In this document: one piece after another, positions 1 through 8,067 of the stretch | How positions within the stretch are numbered: position 1 is the stretch's first letter | How the letters are laid out: every line of letters starts with the position of its first letter | From: an uncultured Clostridia bacterium | Lineage (GTDB): Bacteria > Bacillota > Clostridia > TANB77 > CAG-508 | Direction: 5' to 3' | NCBI GenBank assembly: GCA_947623555.1 | Contig: CANQGW010000010.1 | Span: 1-47,520, forward strand | Length of the DNA stretch: 47,520 nt | Translations under genes and position numbers: made by a program | The notes under the pieces: model-generated | What the model saw: only the letters and a program-made list of their open reading frames with translations | The model's database searches: none | What the model was told of the DNA's origin: nothing

Positions 1-465
1 TGGGATGATAGTGAAGGCAGATTATCGTGGAATGCAGGCATGTTAGGGGGAGAGGATGCGGTTTCAGATTTTAGCGAAAAAGGGTATTGTTGGAATATTT
101 GTTATGACATAGATTTAAGTAAATTAAGAGAAGGTTGTTATATAACCATAACTGTAGATACCTCTAATGCATATACAGTAGAAGGTAAAGATGGAGAATA
201 CTATAAACAAACTGTTTATCTTGACGGAGAAGAATTATACAGTGGAAATTATAATAAGAAACAGTGGGATAATTTTGTAAAGAATAATTTACCAAACTTA
301 AAATATTTTTGTATTGGGCGTTCTTCTCAATGGAATGGCGGGTATTGGCAATATTCGAAAATGAACGCTTATTGCTTAAGGTTATATAGTAGGGCATTAT
401 CAAAAGAAGAAGTAATGAAAAACTATGAAAAATCAGTGGAATATCATTCTAAATTAACTAAATAA
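1..465 (+). CDS. LamG-like surface protein, C-terminal part (5' end outside window)
   Basis: The reading frame is open from base 1 to the TAA at 463-465, so only the last 154 residues are visible. The Trp/Tyr-rich strands (GRSSQWNGGYWQ) and the ending LRLYSRALSKEEV are typical of the final strand and helix of LamG / concanavalin A-like jelly-roll domains, which bind carbohydrate or protein ligands on secreted proteins. A first Met lies at base 40, but the coding pattern continues upstream of it, so it is probably not the start. No sorting signal or membrane anchor is seen at the C-terminus; anchoring would have to be N-terminal. The gene ends in a strong terminator. Family is fairly sure, ligand unknown. 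Confidence 0.6.
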   Translation, partial: WDDSEGRLSWNAGMLGGEDAVSDFSEKGYCWNICYDIDLSKLREGCYITITVDTSNAYTVEGKDGEYYKQTVYLDGEELYSGNYNKKQWDNFVKNNLPNLKYFCIGRSSQWNGGYWQYSKMNAYCLRLYSRALSKEEVMKNYEKSVEYHSKLTK

Positions 466-469
466 GATA

Positions 470-510
470 TAAGACCTTATTTTTATGATAAAAATAAGGT
501 CTTAAAATTT
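470..510 (+). terminator. Intrinsic terminator
   Basis: Perfect 17-bp inverted repeat (470-486 and 488-504, centred on one G), with A- and T-rich flanks. It lies 5 bp after the stop of the LamG-type gene and can work in both directions. Confidence 0.75.
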
Positions 511-646
511 ATATGAAAAATGTGTCGAAAAGATTTTTTAAAATTAGTTTATAAAATGTACTATACAAAAAATAAATAAGAATATATAATTACTATGTAA
601 CTTAATAAAGTGTGCTCAAAAAGTATGAAAGGAAAGTATATAAAAA

Positions 647-2086
647 ATGAAAGAAAAATATGATGTAATTATAGTAGGGATGGGTCCAAGCTCAATATTT
701 ACTGCTTATGAATTAATACAGTTACATAAGTGTAAAAAAGTTTTGCTAATTGAACAAGGAAAAAAGGTAGAAGATAGATACTGCCCAATTGATAAAACAG
801 GAAATTGTATTAGATGTAAGCCATTTTGCAATATTACAAGTGGCTTTTCAGGAGCAGGAGCATTTTCTGACGGAAAACTATCATTATATAATAAAGAAGA
901 TGACGACATTTATATAGGTGGAATTTTACATGAATATGTAGGAGTTCCAAAAACCAAAGAGCTAATAGATTATGCTGATAAAATTTATTTAAAATTTGGT
1001 GCAGATCCAAAACTAGAAGGAACAGAACATAAAGAAGAAATTAAAAAAATTTATGATAAAGCTAAAAAAGAAGGACTTACTTTAATAAATATTCCTATTC
1101 GTCATTTAGGAACAGAAAAAGCACACGAATTGTATAAAAAGCTTGAAGACTATTTACAAGAACACAATGTAGAAATGAGATATCAAACAATAGTACAAGA
1201 CCTAATTATAGAAAAAAATGAAGTTAAAGGTGTTAAAATAAAACCTGCAAGTCAGCTTTTAAATGAAGAAGCACAGCTAGATGAAGTTTATGCAGACAAT
1301 GTAGTTTTGGCAGTAGGAAGAAAAGGTGCTAATTGGCTTGTTGATATGTGTGAAAAGCATAAAATAAAAACAACTTCTGGAATTGTAGATATTGGTGTTA
1401 GGTACGAACTACCAGATGAAATTATGAAAGATATTAATACATATATGTATGAAGGCAAGTTTGTAGGAAGACCGGGACCATTTAAAGATAAAGTAAGAAC
1501 CTTTTGCCAAAACCCAAGTGGATTTGTAGCATCAGAGGTATATGACAATAATTTGAGTTTGGTAAACGGACATTCATATAAGGAAAGAAAAAGCCAGAAC
1601 ACTAATTTAGCTATTTTAGTATCACATCATTTTACATATCCATTTAATAAACCAATTGAATATGGAAGAAATGTAGCTAAAAACCTAAATGAATTAGGTG
1701 CAGGAAATATATTAGTACAAAGGTTAGGAGATATTTATAGAGGAAAAAGAACATGGGAGCAAGACTTAAGTCAAAACAGTGTAGTGCCAACCTTAAAATC
1801 AGCTGTTCCGGGTGATATTACATACGCAATTGGTTACCGAACCATGACTGACATTTTAAACTTTATTCGCAGTATGGATAAAGTAGTAGAAGGATTTGCT
1901 GCCCCAGATAATTTACTTTATGCCCCAGAAATTAAATTTTACAGTAATCAAGTAGTAATAGATAATAATTTTGAATCTAGTGTTAAAGGTTTATACTCTA
2001 TTGGAGATGGCGGAGGAATGACAAGAGGTCTTATGATGGCTTCTGCATCAGGTATACAAATGGCAAGAATTTTAGCAGAGAAATAG
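647..2086 (+). CDS. FAD-dependent dehydrogenase, COG2509 type
   Basis: A 479-residue flavoprotein. The N-terminal Rossmann fingerprint VGMGPSSIFTAYEL (about residues 10-23) followed by LLIEQGK binds the FAD ADP moiety. A cysteine group (C46, C54, C57, C61) and the stretch SGFSGAGAFSDGKL are hallmarks of this uncharacterised dehydrogenase family. The C-terminal YSIGDGGGMTRGLMMASASG (about 450-469) is the second FAD contact and the usual family ending. The substrate is unknown; the clustered cysteines could hold metal or act in redox chemistry (inference). ATG start with AGGAAAG upstream. It stands alone; no terminator follows directly, but the hairpin in the left inverted-repeat arm (2166-2194) plus a T run could serve. 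Confidence 0.88.
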   Translation: MKEKYDVIIVGMGPSSIFTAYELIQLHKCKKVLLIEQGKKVEDRYCPIDKTGNCIRCKPFCNITSGFSGAGAFSDGKLSLYNKEDDDIYIGGILHEYVGVPKTKELIDYADKIYLKFGADPKLEGTEHKEEIKKIYDKAKKEGLTLINIPIRHLGTEKAHELYKKLEDYLQEHNVEMRYQTIVQDLIIEKNEVKGVKIKPASQLLNEEAQLDEVYADNVVLAVGRKGANWLVDMCEKHKIKTTSGIVDIGVRYELPDEIMKDINTYMYEGKFVGRPGPFKDKVRTFCQNPSGFVASEVYDNNLSLVNGHSYKERKSQNTNLAILVSHHFTYPFNKPIEYGRNVAKNLNELGAGNILVQRLGDIYRGKRTWEQDLSQNSVVPTLKSAVPGDITYAIGYRTMTDILNFIRSMDKVVEGFAAPDNLLYAPEIKFYSNQVVIDNNFESSVKGLYSIGDGGGMTRGLMMASASGIQMARILAEK

Positions 2087-2165
2087 ACAGTGGGGTTATT
2101 ACTATGAATAGTGGGCTTATTATAAAAAATAAATATATACTATTACAAAGTAAAAAACAAAAAAA

Positions 2166-2194
2166 TTTTCTTTAAGGTTTATACTTAAAGAAAA
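2166..2194 (+). repeat. Left arm of 29-bp inverted repeat
   Basis: Reverse complement of 2356-2384 with no mismatch. The arm is itself a hairpin (11-bp stem TTTTCTTTAAG / CTTAAAGAAAA, 7-nt loop), followed by ATTTTTATA, so it may also terminate transcripts from the FAD dehydrogenase gene. Confidence 0.85.
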
Positions 2195-2207
2195 TTTTTA
2201 TATACTT

Positions 2208-2236
2208 ATGATAGCAATAAAAGCCTACAATGTCAA
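2208..2236 (-). promoter_or_regulatory. Sigma-70 promoter inside the invertible segment
   Basis: Read on the - strand: -35 TTGACA (complement of 2231-2236), 17-bp spacer, -10 TATCAT (complement of 2208-2213). It fires leftward into the left repeat and the end of the FAD gene, where no - strand gene exists. After inversion between the repeats it would face the gene at 2403. Confidence 0.6.
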
Positions 2237-2307
2237 GGAAAAAAAGAAAAGTTTTGTATAAATATTTTTTCAAAAAATTCAAGAAATTCCTCATTTTTTG
2301 AACATTA

Positions 2308-2352
2308 AAAAATGCTTGTAATTAAGTGATACAGCTTATTACAAGCATTTTT
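2308..2352 (+). terminator. Hairpin terminator inside the invertible segment
   Basis: 15-bp perfect stem (2308-2322 / 2338-2352), 15-nt loop, right arm ending in TTTTT. It lies between any upstream promoter and the surface gene, and would keep the gene silent in the present orientation. Confidence 0.65.
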
Positions 2353-2355
2353 GCA

Positions 2356-2384
2356 TTTTCTTTAAGTATAAACCTTAAAGAAAA
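2356..2384 (-). repeat. Right arm of 29-bp inverted repeat
   Basis: Perfect inverted copy of 2166-2194, ending 7 bp before the AGGAGG ribosome binding site of the surface gene at 2403. Confidence 0.85.
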
Positions 2385-2402
2385 GTCGCGAAGGAGGAAA
2401 AA

Positions 2403-3836
2403 GTGTTGAAAAACAAAGGAATAACGCTAATTGCATTAGTGGTAACCATAGTGGTATTATTAATATTAGCAGGTGTAAGTATAACAGCAGTATTTGGAGA
2501 AAATGGAATAATAAGCGGAGCTAAAAAAGCAAAAGAAAAAACAGATGAAGCAGTAAAAAACGAAATATCTAGCATAGGCGAACTAGAAGATTCGTTACAT
2601 GAAACACAAACAGGAATAGTAGTAGAAAAAGTAATAGATTCAGCTCCGGGAAAATTGGAAGAAAGCGAAGGCGAAAATACTTATACAATAAATAGTATAG
2701 AGGATTTAGTAGTATTTGCATATAATGTAACAACTGGAACTAATAATTATGAAGGAAAAACAGTAAAACTGGGGCTCAGTTTAGATTTTAATTCAACTAA
2801 ATCTTATGTAGATGCAAATAGGACAGATTATGGAAAATATGGTTATGAAGGAAATTTAAAAACATTATTAACAACAGGGGAAGGTTTTAAAACAATAGGG
2901 ATAACAACAGAAGATAATAAAGAAAAAAATTTTGCAGGAACATTTGATGGAAATGGTAATTTTATAAATGGTTTATATATTAATAAAAACAATGAAGAGT
3001 TATATGAAAAAATAGGTTTATTCTCAAAAAATTATGGTACAATTCAAAATCTAAAATTATTAAATATTAATATATATGCAAGTGAGAAACAAGCATATGT
3101 TGCTGGTATTTGTGGACAAAATACGATGAGTGGAGAGATACAAAATTGTATAGTATCAGGGAAAATAAAAAATAGTAGTAGATCAGGCTATGCTGGAGGA
3201 ATTACTTGTTTCAGTAGTGGTAAAATAATAAAATGTGGTAATCAAGCTAATATTGAATTTGATGCTGAAAATGATGGAGTGAATATGATAAGTTGTGGAG
3301 GAGTGTGTAGCGGCAATGGAGGAGCCGTTACAGAATGTTATAATATCGGAAATATAAATTTAAACTCTAGAACAGCTACAGATATAAGACCTTGTATTGG
3401 TGGGGTAGTGGGTATCAATAAAGGAACAGTATCGAACTGCTATAACATAGAAAATATTAGTGCTAGTTCAGTGGGAGGATTAAATATAGGAGGCGTAGCA
3501 GGGACCGTATATGATGTAGGTAAAATTAATAATTGTTATAATGTTGGAGTAATAAATGGAAATGGTATTGAACCAAAAGTAGGCTCACTAATTGGACTTA
3601 TTAATGAAGGATGTAGTGTTTCTAATTGCTATTATTCTGAAAAAAGTAGCAATAATGGGTTTGAAATAGATGGTAGTAATAAAGCAGAAGTAGTAAAAAT
3701 GACAGAGACTGAAATGAAATTAACAGATTTTGTTACAAAATTAAATGAAGAAAATGAGGAAAATAAAGAAGTATGGAAACAAGATACTGAAGGAATAAAT
3801 AAGGGATTTCCAATATTAAAATGGCAACAACCATAA
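2403..3836 (+). CDS. Pilin-like surface protein with GLUG-type repeats
   Basis: A 477-residue protein. The N-terminus KNKGITLIALVVTIVVLLIL is a type IV (class III) prepilin signal: short basic leader, Gly before the mature ITLIALV helix, then a hydrophobic stretch and a charged helix (GAKKAKEKTDEAVKNEI). From about residue 160 come repeated GLUG-type units with NC-Y-N / GGVVG-x-N-x-G patterns, a right-handed beta-solenoid found in surface and M26 peptidase-associated proteins. It is probably a pseudopilin-like protein displayed or released by a type IV pilus-like system; no pilus assembly genes are in view. Start: GTG 2403 or TTG 2406; the AGGAGG at 2392-2397 sits 8 nt from TTG and 5 nt from GTG, so TTG is plausible. 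Probably phase-variable (see segment 2166-2384). Confidence 0.72.
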   Translation: MLKNKGITLIALVVTIVVLLILAGVSITAVFGENGIISGAKKAKEKTDEAVKNEISSIGELEDSLHETQTGIVVEKVIDSAPGKLEESEGENTYTINSIEDLVVFAYNVTTGTNNYEGKTVKLGLSLDFNSTKSYVDANRTDYGKYGYEGNLKTLLTTGEGFKTIGITTEDNKEKNFAGTFDGNGNFINGLYINKNNEELYEKIGLFSKNYGTIQNLKLLNINIYASEKQAYVAGICGQNTMSGEIQNCIVSGKIKNSSRSGYAGGITCFSSGKIIKCGNQANIEFDAENDGVNMISCGGVCSGNGGAVTECYNIGNINLNSRTATDIRPCIGGVVGINKGTVSNCYNIENISASSVGGLNIGGVAGTVYDVGKINNCYNVGVINGNGIEPKVGSLIGLINEGCSVSNCYYSEKSSNNGFEIDGSNKAEVVKMTETEMKLTDFVTKLNEENEENKEVWKQDTEGINKGFPILKWQQP

Positions 3837-3884
3837 AACTTTTTATAAATATTATATGTGAATAAAGTTACTTATAATTATCAT

Positions 3885-3927
3885 AGAAAAGGGATAAAAG
3901 AAAAATTTTACCCCCTTTTCTTTTTTT
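3885..3927 (+). terminator. Intrinsic terminator
   Basis: Stem AGAAAAGGG (3885-3893) / CCCTTTTCT (3913-3921) followed by a T run; ends the surface-gene transcript before dnaE. Confidence 0.65.
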
Positions 3928-3989
3928 ATTAAATGTAATATAATTATGCAAAGTAAGAAATATGAAACAAAAGGAAAGGAACCTAAAAA

Positions 3990-6900
3990 ATGTCAAATTT
4001 TGTACATTTACATATACATAGTGAGTTTAGCTTATTAGATGGAGCAAATAGAATAAAAGATTTGCCAGTACGTGCAAAAGAACTTGGAATGGATACAATG
4101 GCTATTACAGACCATGGAGCCATGTTTGGTGCAATTGACTTTTATAAAGCATGTAAAGCAAATGGTGTAAAACCAATTATTGGCTGCGAAGTTTATGTTG
4201 CGCCTCGCTCTAGATTTGACAAAGATCCAAATTTAGATGCTAAATATAGCCACCTTATTTTGCTTGCAAAAGACAATAATGGTTATAAAAATTTGGCAAA
4301 ATTAGTTTCAATAGGTTATATAGAAGGCTTTTATTATAAGCCTCGTATAGACCATGAAGTATTAGAAGAATACCATGAAGGCTTGGTATGTTGTAGTGCT
4401 TGCCTTGCAGGAGAAGTTAATCAAGCAATACTTGAAAATGATATGGAAAAGGCAAAAGAAGTAGCCTTATGGTTTAAAAACTTATTTGGTGACGATTATT
4501 ATTTAGAAATTCAAAATAATGGAATTAAAGAGCAAGTATTAGCAAACCAAAAATTAATACAGTTATCAAGAGACCTAGACATACCACTAGTTGCTACTAA
4601 TGATGCACATTATTTAAAAAGAGAAGATGCATATAACCACGAGGTACTTTTATGTATTCAAACAGGGAAAAGAATGACAGATGAAGACAGGATGCGTTTT
4701 GATACAGATGAGTTATATGTAAAATCACCAGAAGAAATGGCAGACTATTTTAAAAATGTACCTGACGCAATTGAAAATACTGTAAAAATAGCAGAAAAAT
4801 GTAATGTAGAATTTGAGTTTGGTCATACCATACTTCCAAATTATGATGTACCAGAAGAATATAAAACACATTATGATTATTTAGAAAAGCTTACAATGGA
4901 TGGACTAGAGCAAAGATATGGAAAAGCAGGTACCATACCACAAGAAATTTTAGAAAGAGCAAAATATGAGCTTGGTGTTATTCAAAAAATGGGGTATGTG
5001 GATTACTTTTTAATTGTGTGGGATTATATACATTATGCCAAAACACATGACATTCCAGTAGGACCAGGGCGTGGATCTGGAGCTGGCTCTATAGTTGCAT
5101 ACAGCATAGGTATTACAGATGTTGACCCAATTAAATATGGACTTCTTTTTGAACGTTTTTTAAATCCCGAAAGAATTAGCATGCCAGATTTTGACGTGGA
5201 CTTTTGCTTTGAAAAAAGGGACAAGGTTATTGAATATGTTGAAAACAAATATGGAAAAGACCATGTTTCGCAAATTATTACCTTTGGTACAATGTCTGCA
5301 AGAATGGTTATTCGTGATGTTGCAAGAGTGCTAGATATGCCTTATGCAGAAGCTGACAAACTTGCAAAAATGATACCAAACGAAATACATATAACAATAA
5401 AAAAAGCAATGCAGCAAAATAGAGAACTAAAAGAACTTTACGAAAATAGTGAAGAAATAAAAAAAATGTTAGATATTGCAATGGCATTAGAAGGTATGCC
5501 AAGGCAGGCTTCTACGCATGCTTGTGGAATTGTTATTACAAAAGAGCCAGTTGTTAATTATGTGCCACTTTATGTAAGAGATGGGGCAATTTCTACACAA
5601 TACATTATGACTACATTAGACGAACTTGGCCTTTTAAAGATGGATTTTTTAGGTCTTCGTACCTTAACTGTTATAAAAGACACAATAGACCTAGTAAAAC
5701 AAAATAGAGGAATTGATGTAAAATTTGATGAAAACATTAATGACCCTAATGTATATAAATTATGGCAAAATGGTGAGTCCGTTGGTATTTTTCAATTTGA
5801 AAGTCAAGGAATGACAAACTTTATGAAAGAGTTAAAAGCAGACTGTTTAGAAGATATTATTGCTGGTGTTTCTTTGTACCGCCCAGGTCCAATGGACCAA
5901 ATTCCAAGATATATTGCAAATAAAAAAGACCCAGATCATGCTGTATATACCCATCCAGCCCTAAAACCAATTTTACAAGTTACTTATGGTTGTATGGTGT
6001 ACCAAGAGCAAGTTATGCAAATAGTAAGGGATTTAGCAGGGTATTCACTAGGAAGAGCAGATTTAGTAAGGCGTGCAATGGGTAAGAAAAAGCTAGATGT
6101 AATGGCAAAAGAAAGAGAAATATTTATACATGGTCAAACAGATGAGCAAGGAAATATTATAGTGCCGGGTTGTGTAAGAAATGGAATAGATGAGGCATCT
6201 GCTAATAAAATATTTGATGAAATGGCAGAGTTTGCAAAATATGCATTTAATAAATCACATGCAGCAGCATACGCGGTAGTATCTTATCAAACAGCATATT
6301 TAAAAACTTACTATCCAGCAGAATTTATGGCAGCAATGCTTAATAGCTTTTTGGGAAATTTAGATAAAGTACCGGGATATATTGAAGAGTGTAAAAGGCT
6401 TGGAATAGAAATATTAAAGCCAGATATAAATAAAAGTAATACAAGATTTACTGCTTACAAAAACCAAATTCGTTTTGGACTAGGAAGCATTAAAAATGTA
6501 GGAACATCAGCAGTAGATGAAATTGTAGCTGAAAGAAACAAAAATGGAGAATTTAAAGATTTTAGTGATTTTTGTGAGCGTATAAAAGATGCACAAGTTA
6601 ATAAAAAATGTATAGAAAGTTTAATAAAAGCAGGAGCATTTGATACTTTAGGTCAAACAAGAAAAACATTGATAGCATCTTTTGAAGCTATTATTGACAT
6701 GATTAATGATACTAGCAAAAAAAGTTTTGCAGGGCAAGTGAGTATGTTTGATTTAGGCGGAAGTTCTAAAGAAATGGAAGAAATAAAATATCAATATACA
6801 GTTTTGCCAGAATATGCAGATAAGGAAATGCTTGGCATGGAAAAGGAAATGTTAGGCTTATATATTTCAGGTCATCCACTAGAAAAGCTAAAAGAGCAAA

Positions 6901-7503
6901 TTGAAAAAAGAACTAATATTAACACTATGATGTTAAGAAGCTTTAATCAAAATGCAGAATCTGATTTAGAAGATGGATCGCAACAATTAGAGCAAGAGCC
7001 TAAATCTCTAGGCTTACAAGATAATCAAAATGTTACTTATGCAGGTATTATTACTTCTGTTAAAAAGAAATATACTAAAAACAATAAACTAATGGCATTT
7101 ATTACCGTGGAGGATTTATATGGACAAACCGAAATAATTGCATTTGATAGTTGCTACCAAAATTGTGCTAATATTTTAATAAATGATAATATTGTTTTAG
7201 TAGAAGGAAGATTAAGCATAAGAGAAGATGAAGAGCCAAAAATTGTAGCAAGAAACATTACAGAATTTGCAGACATAAAAAAAGAAATTTTTAGAATAAA
7301 TATAACTAATTTAAATGATGAAACCAAAGAAAAGTTAAAAGGAGCAATTTACTTTTTTCAGCGGAGAAAAAAGCAATATGCAAATGCAAATTCAAAATGG
7401 CGAAAAGCTAGATATGGTAAAAAGTGGAATATATTTAACCAAAGAAATATTGGAGCAATTTCAGGAAATAGTTGGAAAAGAAAATGCAGTTATTACAAGT
7501 TAG
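3990..7503 (+). CDS. dnaE: DNA polymerase III alpha subunit, with +1 frameshift at CGG (7362)
   Basis: Replicative polymerase, C-family DnaE. Order: PHP domain (HLHIHSEFSLLDGANRI, residues 5-21), polymerase core with the catalytic PDFDVDF (about 399-405), tandem helix-hairpin-helix, OB fold (about 1010-1070), C-terminal domain. The zero frame runs through to a stop at 7512-7514, but its last 50 residues are low-quality, basic sequence. Shifting +1 at codon CGG 7362-7364 (FFQ, then GGA GAA AAA) gives GEKSNMQMQIQNGEKLDMV and an ending EIVGKENAVITS at TAG 7501-7503, which looks like a normal DnaE C-terminus. The full product would be about 1170 residues. This is the only in-frame CGG I found in the gene. 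Either a recoding event or a one-base artefact; see findings. Confidence 0.93.
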
Positions 7504-7652
7504 TGAATAATTAGTATTACATATAGTTAAATAGTTAATATTAATTTAAAAAATATCACTTTTTTTCTTGCTATTTTCCATACTTTATTGTATTATATAA
7601 TAAGTATAAAAAATGGAAAATTGAACAAAATATGGAAGGGGCAAATAAATTC

Positions 7653-8063
7653 ATGAAAAAAGTAATAACAATTTTATTTATTTTTTTAATTATATTTGGA
7701 ACAGTTTCAGTATATGCAACAAGTAATACACAAAATGTATTAACATCTGAAACAACTGCAACAACAAATTTAGCACAATTAAAAGATAAAGCTTTAAAAA
7801 GTTTAGAAGAATATCAAGAAGCATACGGGGATAACACTTATGGACTAGCAGCTTATCTTTTAAATATTATTAGAATATATAGTATTCCCTTTGGATTTGT
7901 AGGAATTGTATTTGCAGCAATTTACCGTTATGTTATTGGAATTAGAAGATTAGATGTACAAGATAAAGGTTTTGGAGTATTAGTTGCTATTATTACAGTA
8001 ATGGTAATTTGCCAAGTATTGCCTTTAATTTTTGCCATCGTTGTAAGAGGTTGGAGGGGTTAA
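7653..8063 (+). CDS. Small secreted membrane protein, VirB2/TrbC pilin-like
   Basis: I chose ATG 7653, which gives a classical signal peptide (MKKVITILFIFLIIFGTVSVYA). An upstream in-frame ATG at 7632 would place the GGAAGGGG ribosome binding site inside the gene. The mature part has a short charged segment and two membrane helices joined by a basic loop (YRYVIGIRRLDVQDKG), ending in VVRGWRG. Signal peptide plus two helices and a short loop is the architecture of TrbC/VirB2-type conjugative pilins and related small membrane proteins. Sequence identity to that family is not obvious, so this is a structural guess. It is 4 bp upstream of the ParA-like gene and probably cotranscribed with it. Confidence 0.6.
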   Translation: MKKVITILFIFLIIFGTVSVYATSNTQNVLTSETTATTNLAQLKDKALKSLEEYQEAYGDNTYGLAAYLLNIIRIYSIPFGFVGIVFAAIYRYVIGIRRLDVQDKGFGVLVAIITVMVICQVLPLIFAIVVRGWRG

Positions 8064-8067
8064 ACAA

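Larger units (their letters stand above)
2166..2384. other. Candidate invertible promoter segment (phase switch)
   Basis: A 219-bp intergenic segment bounded by two perfect 29-bp inverted repeats (2166-2194, 2356-2384), directly upstream of the pilin-like surface gene at 2403. The 161-bp interior contains a good sigma-70 promoter on the - strand (TTGACA, 17 bp, TATCAT) near its left end and a strong hairpin terminator near its right end. As assembled, the promoter points away from the surface gene and the terminator shields the gene (OFF). Inversion would place the promoter just upstream of the gene, reading into it (ON). No recombinase gene lies nearby; it would act in trans. The function is inferred from layout. 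Confidence 0.6.

Noticed and set aside
7353..7358. Frame change in dnaE explained only by a T6 homopolymer error
   Set aside because: Possible for this site alone, but the ruvX and M50 sites have no homopolymer and share the same in-frame CGGA, so a common cause is preferred. Not fully excluded.
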